NCBI RefSeq assembly: GCF_052056485.1
Contig: NZ_CP183948.1
Coordinates: 5,580,001 to 5,644,000 of the forward strand
Source of the DNA: Paenibacillus_AQ nitricinens
GTDB taxonomy: Bacteria; Bacillota; Bacilli; Paenibacillales; Paenibacillaceae
DNA length: 64,000 nt
Direction of reading: 5' to 3'
In this document: piece after piece, positions 16,677 through 24,385 of the stretch
How positions within the stretch are numbered: the first letter of the stretch is position 1
Layout: every line of letters begins with the position of its first letter
Made by a program: the position numbers and the translations under genes
Notes under the pieces: generated by a model
The model's input: only the letters and a program-made list of their open reading frames with translations
Told to the model about the DNA's origin: nothing
The model's database searches: none

Positions 16677-17627
16677 CTGTTTATCTCCTTCAAGTTTATA
16701 TTGATAATGATTATCATAATCAATATAACAAGAAGAGGAATTTTTGCCCATGGAGGATAAGAACTCTTGCCATGGACTATCTGAAACGATCAAACCTGTC
16801 TTCACCTTATTTTTGTATTGAACTGGCGTCGTCCCGACCTGCTTTTTAAACAGACGGGTAAAATAAAAAACATCACTATAACCTACGCTTACAGCAATCT
16901 CCTGTACGGTAGCATCGGTCTGAATCAGTATCTCCTTCGCTTTAGCCATCCTCGTCTGAATTACATATTCAATGGGACTTCTCCCTGTCCGGCGTTTGAA
17001 CTGCCTCGATAAGTACTGAATGCTATAATTCCATTCTTCGGCCATAGATTCAAGTGAAATAGGCCCATTATAATGTTTGTGAATGTATTGAATGATCTGT
17101 TCAACTAAATCTGTTTCTTTTAGGGCAACTCCCTGAAGCTGTAACTGCTGTGCAAGTGTATATACGAACTGATAAAGCTGGATTTTCCCTTGAAACCGTT
17201 CCATAACCTGCCTGCGATTCCATTCCTCATACATCGATTCCACATGACGATATAAAACAATCGGAGAAACAGGTTTACATGCATATTGCAGATGAAAAGG
17301 ATTGTTTATATGATAAGATTTCAATATTGTTTTACTAGCTTTAGCAGAAATACTACCTTTATATAAAATGTAATAGTAGGTGACATCCTCAGGTCCAACC
17401 TCGAACTTGATGTTACTTCCTTTTCCCGCATGTAAAACAAAGAATCGTTCTAATGGATGTCGATTACCATCCAACCAGATCGTACCTTGTCCACGCACGA
17501 CAAATATAAAACTACTAGCTGGGAGTACATGTTGCTGCTTACTCTCTCTGCGTATCACATGTTGGCGAATATCCACCAGTTGAATCCATGAAGTGTCCCA
17601 TATCTGGATATATTCTTCCCAATTCAC
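15675..17627 (-). CDS. AraC-family regulator in one continuous frame with a siderophore-binding lipoprotein (650 codons)
   Basis: Start GTG 17627 has GGGAGG seven bases upstream; the open frame extends to 17723 but that part is a Fur box. Residues about 1-150 are a cupin-like sensor domain, and about 215-315 hold two AraC helix-turn-helix motifs (SLESMAEEWNYSIQYLSRQF; VQEIAVSVGYSDVFYFTRLF). A normal AraC protein would end near KNKVKTG, but no stop occurs. The frame instead crosses 16677-16740, which contains a perfect Fur box and a ribosome binding site, and enters the lipoprotein gene. The regulator is probably a separate protein that lost its stop, or a rare fusion. Differs from Bacillus Btr, which has no signal peptide between its domains. 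Confidence 0.72.
   Translation of the reverse strand: MNWEEYIQIWDTSWIQLVDIRQHVIRRESKQQHVLPASSFIFVVRGQGTIWLDGNRHPLERFFVLHAGKGSNIKFEVGPEDVTYYYILYKGSISAKASKTILKSYHINNPFHLQYACKPVSPIVLYRHVESMYEEWNRRQVMERFQGKIQLYQFVYTLAQQLQLQGVALKETDLVEQIIQYIHKHYNGPISLESMAEEWNYSIQYLSRQFKRRTGRSPIEYVIQTRMAKAKEILIQTDATVQEIAVSVGYSDVFYFTRLFKKQVGTTPVQYKNKVKTGLIVSDSPWQEFLSSMGKNSSSCYIDYDNHYQYKLEGDKQMFKGTETKIGLTLMLVFTLLLSACGNGSTSRNSNQIVEPTQSTPSNQAIENTGLRKITTVMGDVNVPANPQRVVVDWDLGPVLAVGVIPVGASNTQLEYSQFLKPFLDETVQDIGAEGSISFEKVLELAPDIIITWNKDAYSNYSKIAPTVLFDTSKYATIQEEITAMGEILDREEEAKQFVAGFEKRKIAAREKIKNAIAKDATISIVDYITVEKFLMVIGNQGERGGRATYDILGMKPTPKVQSEIIDKEMSRVEVSWETVNDYVGDYVIVLTVKDKQPPKLPATWKMLDAVKNNRVIEIDMEKYFAADSYSSLLQAEDIADKISKLASSK
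16698..16726 (-). promoter_or_regulatory. Fur box inside the AraC/lipoprotein frame
   Basis: A 29-base near-perfect palindrome (ATATTGATAATGATTATC...) contains the exact 7-1-7 core TGATAAT-G-ATTATCA at 16702-16716. It lies 20 bases before the lipoprotein ribosome binding site, where repression of that gene makes sense, yet it is also translated in frame as IDYDNHYQYK. Confidence 0.9.
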
Positions 17628-17701
17628 TGTTAATCCTCCCAAGTCCAATAGCTTGCTAATCCTTTGCAGCTGCAAATCCCTATACAAGCCAAAATCGTAA
17701 A

Positions 17702-17716
17702 CGATAACCATTATCA
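17702..17716 (-). promoter_or_regulatory. Fur box upstream of the AraC regulator gene
   Basis: CGATAAC-C-ATTATCA matches the 7-1-7 Fur core at 13 of 15 positions. It lies 75 bases before GTG 17627, which supports placing the AraC start downstream of it. Confidence 0.7.
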
Positions 17717-17811
17717 TTGTCAAATGATTGGTGACTAGTCAAACCAATTTTAATAGATCAAATCTGACGCCCCTGGAGAGTCTCCAACCAAGTCGATATA
17801 GCCATAGCTAC

Positions 17812-17915
17812 CTCAGCTCTTATCTGCGGGATTTATACCGTACATTCCACCACTCCAGCCATCTCAGCTCTTTTCTACGGGATTTATACCGTACATTCCA
17901 GCATCTCAGCTACTC
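17812..17915. repeat. Short intergenic tandem repeat, about 2.2 copies
   Basis: CTCAGCTCTTaTCTgCGGGA (17812) recurs as CTCAGCTCTTtTCTaCGGGA (17863) with the following TTTATACCGTACATTCCA identical in both. A third partial copy starts at 17905 (CTCAGCTACTC). Spacing is 51 then 42 bases. It lies in the 370-base gap between the AraC gene and the 18100-18564 gene, in which I find no gene. Confidence 0.75.
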
Positions 17916-18042
17916 ATGCAAAGTAATTGTTAAGTAGGCACACTACTCCAGTTTTCGTTGCTCTATATAATAAATTCGGCCTCTTAAATGAGAGTCCAAT
18001 CCCATAGATAACCTAAGCAAATTATTTATACCGGCAAGATTT

Positions 18043-18069
18043 AGGGCCATCCTTTTACAGGATGGCCCT
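18043..18069 (-). terminator. Terminator after the 154-aa gene
   Basis: AGGGCCATCC-TTTTACA-GGATGGCCCT is a perfect ten-base-pair stem 30 bases past the stop. The T tract is weak. Confidence 0.65.
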
Positions 18070-18099
18070 CTCATTGATTAAGTTGCAATTTTGCTAACC

Positions 18100-18564
18100 T
18101 TAATACTGTCCTTTAATTACAAAAAACGAACCCCGAATTGTTCCGGCTAGCTTGGACTTCTGCCTAGCAAACTTAAACTTCTCTTCTAGCTCCTTTGGGA
18201 TCTCCATCCCCTCAGAAAGCTTAAAACCAACAGCCCGCTTCTTAGGGTCATCCACCGTATACATAACGTTGACTGCAAGACCATCCTCATAAAAGACATA
18301 AGCAAATTTAATATTTCCCACTTGAAAACGCGACGTTTCTAAAGGTTTGGCCGCAAACTCAATATCACGTTCTTCTTTTAAAATTCGGTTCACATAATCA
18401 AGGGTCTCCTGACTTTCACTGGCTTGTACAACCGTAAACTCATGTTTGTATTTGTTCATAAAGTAACGGGCCTCATTAGCACGCAGACCAGCAAGTGCAT
18501 CTACTACAGGTGAAGATTCTAACCCAACCGTAGACACATTTTTGAATTCAACGATATAGGACAT
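18100..18564 (-). CDS. Hypothetical protein (154 aa)
   Basis: I do not recognise the family. ATG 18564 is preferred because AAGGAG lies eight bases upstream; ATG 18570 is too close to it. The protein is soluble, mixed alpha/beta, with a conserved-looking core NIKFAYVFYEDGLAVNVMYT and a basic C-terminus (FKFARQKSKLAG). No signal or membrane segment. It is followed by a terminator and preceded, 92 bases upstream, by a second uncharacterised gene in the same direction, so the two may be co-transcribed. Confidence 0.6.
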   Translation of the reverse strand: MSYIVEFKNVSTVGLESSPVVDALAGLRANEARYFMNKYKHEFTVVQASESQETLDYVNRILKEERDIEFAAKPLETSRFQVGNIKFAYVFYEDGLAVNVMYTVDDPKKRAVGFKLSEGMEIPKELEEKFKFARQKSKLAGTIRGSFFVIKGQY

Positions 18565-18656
18565 TTTCATCTCTCCTTTTCTCTCATTATTACCAAAAAA
18601 ACTTATCGTTACTTAGGATACGGTTCGCGTGCTGTCTGTAACGGCAAGTTTCTGTG

Positions 18657-19556
18657 TTAACTGCTGTGCTCTTTTTCTATTAAAGTGACCATCTCGCGCT
18701 TCCACTTTTCTCGCTCCTCTGGCGGGATCGGCTTCCCTTTGTCATACAGAAATCTAATCATATAGAACCCATCCTTCGTAAGCAGGCTGGTAACAAGTTC
18801 ATGCTCTAATACATTATTGTTCATCAACTGCGTCTCCACTATAGAGCTATTAACAGTCTGATGCAGTACTTGAGCAGTCAACAAGGTTTCTTGGGAGATA
18901 TAGTCCGCTGTATGCTTCTCTACAGAAGACGCTGCTATTTCATCAAAATAATTAATCGTGAACGTATGCGAAGGTTCGTACCGATGGTATTCTCCTAGCG
19001 GATAATATCCGATAAATTGACTGTTACTGTAGACATGGAATGTTGCAGGTACATAGCTGTCAAGCTGAAAATAAGGGATGAATCGCGCAATGCCTGAATT
19101 GATCTCTTCTCCAGGAGGAATGACAGCATCCACACCACTAAGGAAATCACCCTTCTTATCTACAAAAATCGTGCTATAAGGGCTGTACCTCGTAATCCAA
19201 ATTGAACCATTCTCCTTCACAGCCTCAACGAAATAACTGATAATTTGATTTCTTTTTTCCTCACGTTCATCGGCGGGGTTGATACAGGTATGAATGTGCT
19301 TCCGAGTGTATGTAAAGACTGCTTTAGTGGCATCCATTGACAGCAATTCAAATTCAAGAATTTCAGATTTTATATTATAGATTTGAAATGTCATCATTAA
19401 TTGAAAGTGATTTAAAAAGGACATTCCCCTCTTATCTGGATGAAATCTTTTGCTCAAACCTTCTTCATCCTTATCCATATAAGCCTGCTCCAAGCCTTCA
19501 ACCAGGGCATGCAGCTCCTCTTTTGTGATGCCTTTATTTTTCTTAAAGAAAAACAT
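18657..19556 (-). CDS. Hypothetical protein (299 aa)
   Basis: No family recognised. ATG 19556 follows GGGGAGAGAAGAC. The N-terminus (FFFKKNKGITKEELHALVEG, then AYMDKDEEGLSKRFHPDKRG) is helical and then passes into an NTF2-like pattern of strands (SEILEFELLSMDATKAVFTY). The middle and C-terminal parts are mixed with many aromatic residues. No signal peptide or membrane segment. Same strand as the 154-aa gene, gap 92 bases. Confidence 0.62.
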   Translation of the reverse strand: MFFFKKNKGITKEELHALVEGLEQAYMDKDEEGLSKRFHPDKRGMSFLNHFQLMMTFQIYNIKSEILEFELLSMDATKAVFTYTRKHIHTCINPADEREEKRNQIISYFVEAVKENGSIWITRYSPYSTIFVDKKGDFLSGVDAVIPPGEEINSGIARFIPYFQLDSYVPATFHVYSNSQFIGYYPLGEYHRYEPSHTFTINYFDEIAASSVEKHTADYISQETLLTAQVLHQTVNSSIVETQLMNNNVLEHELVTSLLTKDGFYMIRFLYDKGKPIPPEEREKWKREMVTLIEKEHSS

Positions 19557-19642
19557 GTCTTCTCTCCCCTCATCATCAGTCTACTGCCAATTACTTGCTC
19601 CTATTTATTATACGGGCACACCTGTGTACTTTTCTAGTTATG

Positions 19643-19675
19643 AAGAAACCATCCCTGACAAAGGAATGGTTTCTT
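19643..19675. terminator. Hairpin between the pseudogene and the 299-aa gene
   Basis: AAGAAACCAT pairs with ATGGTTTCTT. It stands in the same place relative to the pseudogene as the terminator at 8043-8072 does to its intact paralogue. Confidence 0.5.
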
Positions 19676-19701
19676 TGAGTAGGTATACCTTTCGGTCATC
19701 C

Positions 19702-20123
19702 TTACATTTTAAAATGTTCACAAACTAACCTAAATTGTTCTTCTACGCTCATGTTTGGTGTTCTTTCTATGGTTTTGATGCCCAGCTTAGTGCAAGCGTT
19801 CTTTATTTCATTGGAGAACTTAATCATAGATTTATTACTGTGTTTCTCAATCTCCGCATCGGATGTATAAAAACATATCATTCTCTCTTCCGGGATAAAC
19901 GGTAATATAAATTCAGGCATTATTCCTAAATCTATTAGGATTGGTTTGACATCAGGTAACTTCAGCAAGTCAATAATAAAGAATTCCATCATCTCTTCGA
20001 CCACTTGAAATAACCATTGGCAGTGTTCATCTACAGGTTTATTAAACCACTTATTCCAATCTAAACTAGGATTAGGGAATTGAAGGGCAGGATATTCCAT
20101 AGGACTAGAGAATGGTCTATATA
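19702..20123 (-). pseudogene. Truncated copy of the 8090-8734 kinase-like gene
   Basis: The reading from 20123 down to 19702 aligns residue for residue with the 214-aa protein (NKWFNKPVDEHCQWLFQVVE; FILPFIPEERMICFYTSDAE). Two losses are visible. The 5' part with start and Walker A is gone: homology stops at AATGGTCTATAT and resumes at the upstream region (TTACTCTGACACGTTGG) shared with the intact gene. An internal 28-codon stretch is missing in frame after AEIEK. Without the P-loop it cannot bind ATP in the usual way. An ATG at 20100 could give a 132-aa product, but there is no ribosome binding site. Confidence 0.82.
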
Positions 20124-20179
20124 AAAGCTTACTCTGACACGTTGGTTGTGAGGGGTTGGCGGATTCTTATCTTTCTAGA

Positions 20180-20219
20180 TAAAAAAAGCCTTCCCCACCC
20201 AAAAGGGTGAAGAAAGCTT
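20180..20219 (-). terminator. Terminator after the 137-aa gene, repeat copy 1
   Basis: On the minus strand a hairpin CTTTCTTCACCC-TTTT-GGGTGGGGAAGG is followed by CTTTTTTTATC. Together with the preceding TATAGCTG it resembles the terminators at 25497 and 34591. Confidence 0.75.
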
Positions 20220-20251
20220 AAATGTGTATCCCCAAATTATGGGCAGCTATA

Positions 20252-20665
20252 TTAGCTTTTCGTACCCGAAGGTGCCTTAGCCAATTGCTCCTCCACCCAC
20301 CTTATGATCAGCCTCTCCGGAGAAAGCGCCTCCGGAGCAGCCGTAGGTTTTTTAGTGGACAACGCTGTAACTGGCTTGTAGACAGCAAGCAACTTAGCAT
20401 TCTGCATTACGACCGCGATGCCTGAACAATATTGGGCGATTTCCCGCTTGTTCATCTTGCACCAGTTCATATACAGCTGTGTGACCGCACGCTCTGGACG
20501 TGTGTTTTTCTTAGCAGAATGCACCATCAGCAGGCCGAAGGCAGATCGGCGCGCGAGCAGCTCTTCCCAATAAGCGATATATTCTTCTACGGTCACCTGA
20601 TCAAACGCCTCCCCCAAACTAAGGCTTATAATCGGCCAAGCGAATTCATCCTTTGTTATAGCCAT
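20252..20665 (-). CDS. Conserved hypothetical protein (137 aa) of the ABC siderophore unit
   Basis: ATG 20665 has TAGGAGG seven bases upstream. Soluble protein, with a first part that looks like a small alpha/beta domain (FAWPIISLSLGEAFDQVTV, WEELLARRSAFGLLMVHS) and a C-terminal Pro/Ala/Lys-rich stretch. I cannot name the family. The gene starts 32 bases after the ABC gene and shares direction and terminator, so it is probably the third member of that operon; an accessory role in iron uptake is inferred only from this. Confidence 0.65.
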   Translation of the reverse strand: MAITKDEFAWPIISLSLGEAFDQVTVEEYIAYWEELLARRSAFGLLMVHSAKKNTRPERAVTQLYMNWCKMNKREIAQYCSGIAVVMQNAKLLAVYKPVTALSTKKPTAAPEALSPERLIIRWVEEQLAKAPSGTKS

Positions 20666-20697
20666 ACGTTTTCCTCCTAAAATGTGCCGAGCATTTC

Positions 20698-22437
20698 CTA
20701 AGATGTGATGCGGAATCCGACAGATTGATGCTGCAGCTTCCAGAGACGGTCGTACAATCCGCCTCGTAGTAGTAAAGCTTCATGCCGTCCCTGCTCCACC
20801 AGCCGGCCATCTTCCAGCACAATAATCTTGTCCGCACCGCGTATGGTTTTCAGCCGGTGGGCGATAACAATGACGGTTCTGCCCGTAATCAATGCATCAA
20901 TTCCTTTCTGGATTTCGGCCTCATTCTGCGGGTCAAGCGATGCAGTAGCTTCATCCAACAGCACAATTGGAGCATTCTTTAGAATCGCACGGGCAATGGA
21001 AATTCGCTGCTTCTCCCCTCCGGAGAGCGTGCTGCCGCCTTCGCCTACCGGCGTGTCATAACCAAGCGGTAATTTCATGATGAAATGATGGCAATGGGCC
21101 ATTTCTGCTGCTTGTTGAATATCCTGCTGCGACGCGCCCAGCCGCCCAAAAGCAATGTTGTTTCCAATGGTGTCTTGGAACAGGTACACATCCTGAAACA
21201 CAACCGACACAGACCCTAGTAAATGTTCTGGATCAATATCTTTAATATTGCGTCCGCCTAGCAGAACACTTCCTTCGTCAGGATCATAGAAACGCGAGAT
21301 CAGGCGCAGCACTGTACTCTTTCCGCTGCCGGAGGGACCCACAATTGCAGTTAATGAGCCTTGCGGCATCTCTATGCTTAATTGTTTGAGAACAGGCTCA
21401 CCTCCATAACCGAAGGTAACATTGTCAAAGCGAATGGTACTGCTCTCGGGAAGCGGAGCTGTAGTCCCCGTCATGACCGGCTGGCGAAGCAGGTCTACGA
21501 TGCGTTCACCCGCTTGTTCGTTGTACCGGAATTCGGCATAGTTGGCGAGCGCCGTCGTCAATGGATCATAGATGCGTGTGCCGACAATAAGGAATACAGC
21601 CAGTTGCAGAATACCGAGCTCCCCTCCTAACAATAGATGTACACCTACGTATACCATTAAGGTCAGACCCGCACGAAGAAGAGCCATAGCCGTTAGAATG
21701 ACCGGTCCGAATATTCCTTCAAGCTTCACACTTTCCTTCATCAAAGTTCTAAAAGAGCTATCCAGACGGACAAATCGTTCTCCCGTCAGGTTGTAGGCTT
21801 TCATCACCCGAATACCATTCAAATACTCCTGTAGCCGATTCGCGGCGTTCAATTTGGCTCTCATATGATTCGTCCCTAATCTCCGCCGCAGTCTACCTGA
21901 CAGGTACATAATTAGAAGGGCAACCGGCAGCGCCACGAACATGGAAAGCGCCATCCGCCAGTCGAGGAATAGTAAACCTGCAAGTGCAAATATCGGCAGT
22001 ACAAAAGCCCCTGCAAGCTGTGGCAGCAGATGTGAAATGCCTGTCTCAACCAGCGTGAAATCGCCCATCATCATATTCGCCAAATCACCGGGATCCCGGC
22101 GAGTCAGGTAGCCTAGCGGAAGCTTACGCAGATGTTCTGCTAATTCCGCCCGTCCCTGTGCCGCAACATTGTAAGCCCCGCGGTATGCAGTGCGGTAAGC
22201 GGGAATCTCGCTCAGGAACATCAGTACCATGACAGCAGCTAGTCCCGCGCAAATCCACCAAAGCCGTTCTATCTGAAGCTCTGCACCCACCGTAATATAA
22301 GGAGCAAAAATCAACCGCACCGCCTCAATCACTAGCGCATACGGAAGCACACTGACTAAGTTAGCCAGTAAGGAAAAAAATACAGGCTTCAGCAGCTGCT
22401 GTGGTTTGCCAGCAGTAATATTGTGCAATACCTTCAT
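20698..22437 (-). CDS. ABC transporter, fused permease/ATPase, YbtQ/IrtB-like (579 aa)
   Basis: ATG 22437 is the natural start: it overlaps the stop of the partner gene (ATGA) and has GGGGGG upstream. Six membrane helices lie in residues 15-300, then a complete ATPase domain: Walker A GPSGSGKST, signature LSGGEKQR, Walker B IVLLDEATASLDP, H-loop IAHR. The exporter fold in an adjoining pair, with a PchR/YbtA-like AraC gene and Fur boxes upstream, is the arrangement of YbtPQ/IrtAB-type siderophore importers. I infer import of a ferric siderophore; the export of one is the alternative. Confidence 0.86.
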   Translation of the reverse strand: MKVLHNITAGKPQQLLKPVFFSLLANLVSVLPYALVIEAVRLIFAPYITVGAELQIERLWWICAGLAAVMVLMFLSEIPAYRTAYRGAYNVAAQGRAELAEHLRKLPLGYLTRRDPGDLANMMMGDFTLVETGISHLLPQLAGAFVLPIFALAGLLFLDWRMALSMFVALPVALLIMYLSGRLRRRLGTNHMRAKLNAANRLQEYLNGIRVMKAYNLTGERFVRLDSSFRTLMKESVKLEGIFGPVILTAMALLRAGLTLMVYVGVHLLLGGELGILQLAVFLIVGTRIYDPLTTALANYAEFRYNEQAGERIVDLLRQPVMTGTTAPLPESSTIRFDNVTFGYGGEPVLKQLSIEMPQGSLTAIVGPSGSGKSTVLRLISRFYDPDEGSVLLGGRNIKDIDPEHLLGSVSVVFQDVYLFQDTIGNNIAFGRLGASQQDIQQAAEMAHCHHFIMKLPLGYDTPVGEGGSTLSGGEKQRISIARAILKNAPIVLLDEATASLDPQNEAEIQKGIDALITGRTVIVIAHRLKTIRGADKIIVLEDGRLVEQGRHEALLLRGGLYDRLWKLQHQSVGFRITS

Positions 22438-24236
22438 AGCTGTTCCCCCCTTTTTTCCAAATGCCAATCTCCGGCGTCACTGTAGACATGCCACATTTGA
22501 GTGTAAAGTCCATCGCGATCAATCAAACTATCGTGATCTCCACGCTCCACGATTTGCCCATCTCGCAGTACCAGAATTTGTGCGGCTTCACGAATAGAGG
22601 AGAGTCTGTGAGCAATGACAATAACCGTCTTCCCGCGCATAAGCTCCGTTAGTGCCAGCTGCATGTGATGCTCATTTTCCGGGTCGGCAAAAGCAGTTGC
22701 TTCATCGAGCACAAGTACCGGAGCATTTTTAAGGATAGCCCGGGCTACCGCAATACGCTGCTCTTCACCGCCGGAGAGATAGACACCACCTTCACCGATT
22801 AACGTATCGTACCCCTGCGGAAGCCGAGAGATGAACTCGTCGCATTGTGCCGCTCTGGCTGCAGCCTGAACTTCCTCCAGCGTTGCTCCCGGTTTACCGA
22901 CGGCAATATTCTCATACAAAGTGTCATAGAACAGGAAGGTCTCCTGAAATACAAAGGCAACTGTATTCATCAGTTCATGAATCGCCATATGGCGGATATC
23001 CACTCCACCGATACGGATCGCACCCTCTTGCGGGTCCCAGAACCGCGGCACCAAGCTGGCCACCGTCGATTTACCTGAACCTGACGGTCCAACCAGCGCT
23101 GTAACCTTCCCTTGTTCTGCCCGGAAGGAGACCTCGCTGAGCGCAGCCGCAGCCCCCTCTTCTTCACTGTAGGAGAAGGTTACATCCATAAATTCAACGT
23201 CGAAAGCTTGCGGTGACAACGGCTTTGCTATTTCTGGTACAGGCTGCTGTGCCAAAAGACGATCCATCCGCTCTACACCTTCGCCGATATCCCGAGTGCT
23301 CGAAGCCAGCATAAGTAGCTTATAGAGCGGAGAAGATACGCCTGGTGCCATAATTAGAAAGAACAGCAATACAAGCGCAAAGGACATGGAATTCGGCTGG
23401 CCGCTTAGCATAAAGACACCCACCGGTAAAATAAAGGTAAATGAGGAGGCCAGCAATGTTTTGAACAGAATATAGCCTGACTGATAACGGTCCGTAAACT
23501 CCAGACAATAATCACGGTATCTGGTCATATCACTGTAGAACCTTCGGAAGGAATGCACCGTCTGCCCGAACACCTTCACCGCTGGCATCCCCCGCACATA
23601 CTGCACTGCTGAAGCATTGATCTGCTCCAAAGAATCATGATACTGCTTCACACTAGTTTTCCCCTTACTACTCATCATAAGTGCTGACTGCACAACCATT
23701 CCTATTAGGATCGGTAGAAGACAGGCAACAGCTAACGGCGGACTCAGCCAGAACATCGCCACAATCATAAGCACCGTGGACGCCAGCGCGCTGACCAGAT
23801 CAGGGAGCTGATGCGCTACGAAATTTTCCACCTTGTCGACATTCTGTTCCAGCGTCTTCTTCACTGCGCCGGTCGAAGTTCCATTCAGGAAGCCGAGCGG
23901 CAGTCTGCCTAGATGTTCAGTCATTCGCACACGCAGATTATACTGAATACGAAAAGCCGCAATATGCGAACACATAATACCGCAATATGAGGTCACCAAC
24001 CCTCCGATCAATCCGCCAAGTGCAATCCATCCCCAGCGGATCATTGCATCACCGTCAACCTGTCCAGGAGACGCGGCATGCCGCAGTAGCTCAGCCAAGA
24101 TGAAATAAACAGACAAAAATGGTACCAGCATTAACACGGCGCTGACAGATGACAATATGCCAGATAGGATCAGCAAGCCCCGCTTCTCTCCGGCAATCTC
24201 TAGCAGTCTCGACATGCCAGTTTTGGTTTTACTCAC
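22434..24236 (-). CDS. ABC transporter, fused permease/ATPase, YbtP/IrtA-like (600 aa)
   Basis: GTG 24236 has GGGGGA six bases upstream and is preferred to the longer 24269 option. Membrane domain residues 20-320, ATPase domain residues 350-590 with Walker A GPSGSGKST, signature LSGGEEQR, Walker B VLVLDEATAFADP (Phe-Ala instead of the usual Ser-Leu) and H-loop IAHR. It forms a heterodimer with the next gene by family rule and overlap. A palindromic Fur box at 24274-24300 lies 38 bases upstream. Substrate: probably a siderophore complex, not visible directly. Confidence 0.86.
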   Translation of the reverse strand: MSKTKTGMSRLLEIAGEKRGLLILSGILSSVSAVLMLVPFLSVYFILAELLRHAASPGQVDGDAMIRWGWIALGGLIGGLVTSYCGIMCSHIAAFRIQYNLRVRMTEHLGRLPLGFLNGTSTGAVKKTLEQNVDKVENFVAHQLPDLVSALASTVLMIVAMFWLSPPLAVACLLPILIGMVVQSALMMSSKGKTSVKQYHDSLEQINASAVQYVRGMPAVKVFGQTVHSFRRFYSDMTRYRDYCLEFTDRYQSGYILFKTLLASSFTFILPVGVFMLSGQPNSMSFALVLLFFLIMAPGVSSPLYKLLMLASSTRDIGEGVERMDRLLAQQPVPEIAKPLSPQAFDVEFMDVTFSYSEEEGAAAALSEVSFRAEQGKVTALVGPSGSGKSTVASLVPRFWDPQEGAIRIGGVDIRHMAIHELMNTVAFVFQETFLFYDTLYENIAVGKPGATLEEVQAAARAAQCDEFISRLPQGYDTLIGEGGVYLSGGEEQRIAVARAILKNAPVLVLDEATAFADPENEHHMQLALTELMRGKTVIVIAHRLSSIREAAQILVLRDGQIVERGDHDSLIDRDGLYTQMWHVYSDAGDWHLEKRGEQL

Positions 24237-24273
24237 AGTTGTTCCCCCACTCTTTATAATTACGCACAAAAAA

Positions 24274-24300
24274 GTGCACTGAGAATGATTCTCTGTGCAC
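24274..24300 (-). promoter_or_regulatory. Palindromic Fur-type operator before the ABC pair
   Basis: GTGCAC-TGAGAATGATTCTCT-GTGCAC: the inner TGAGAAT-G-ATTCTCT follows the 7-1-7 Fur pattern with three changes, and the outer GTGCAC arms extend the dyad to 27 bases. The dyad could also bind the AraC regulator or act as an RNA hairpin. Confidence 0.7.
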
Positions 24301-24385
24301 TAGTGTAAAGGAACGCTCTTCATGGTTGCTACCGTTTCCGGGATTATAATCAACCAAATCAGGAGCATCTGTTTTCGATGTGAGC

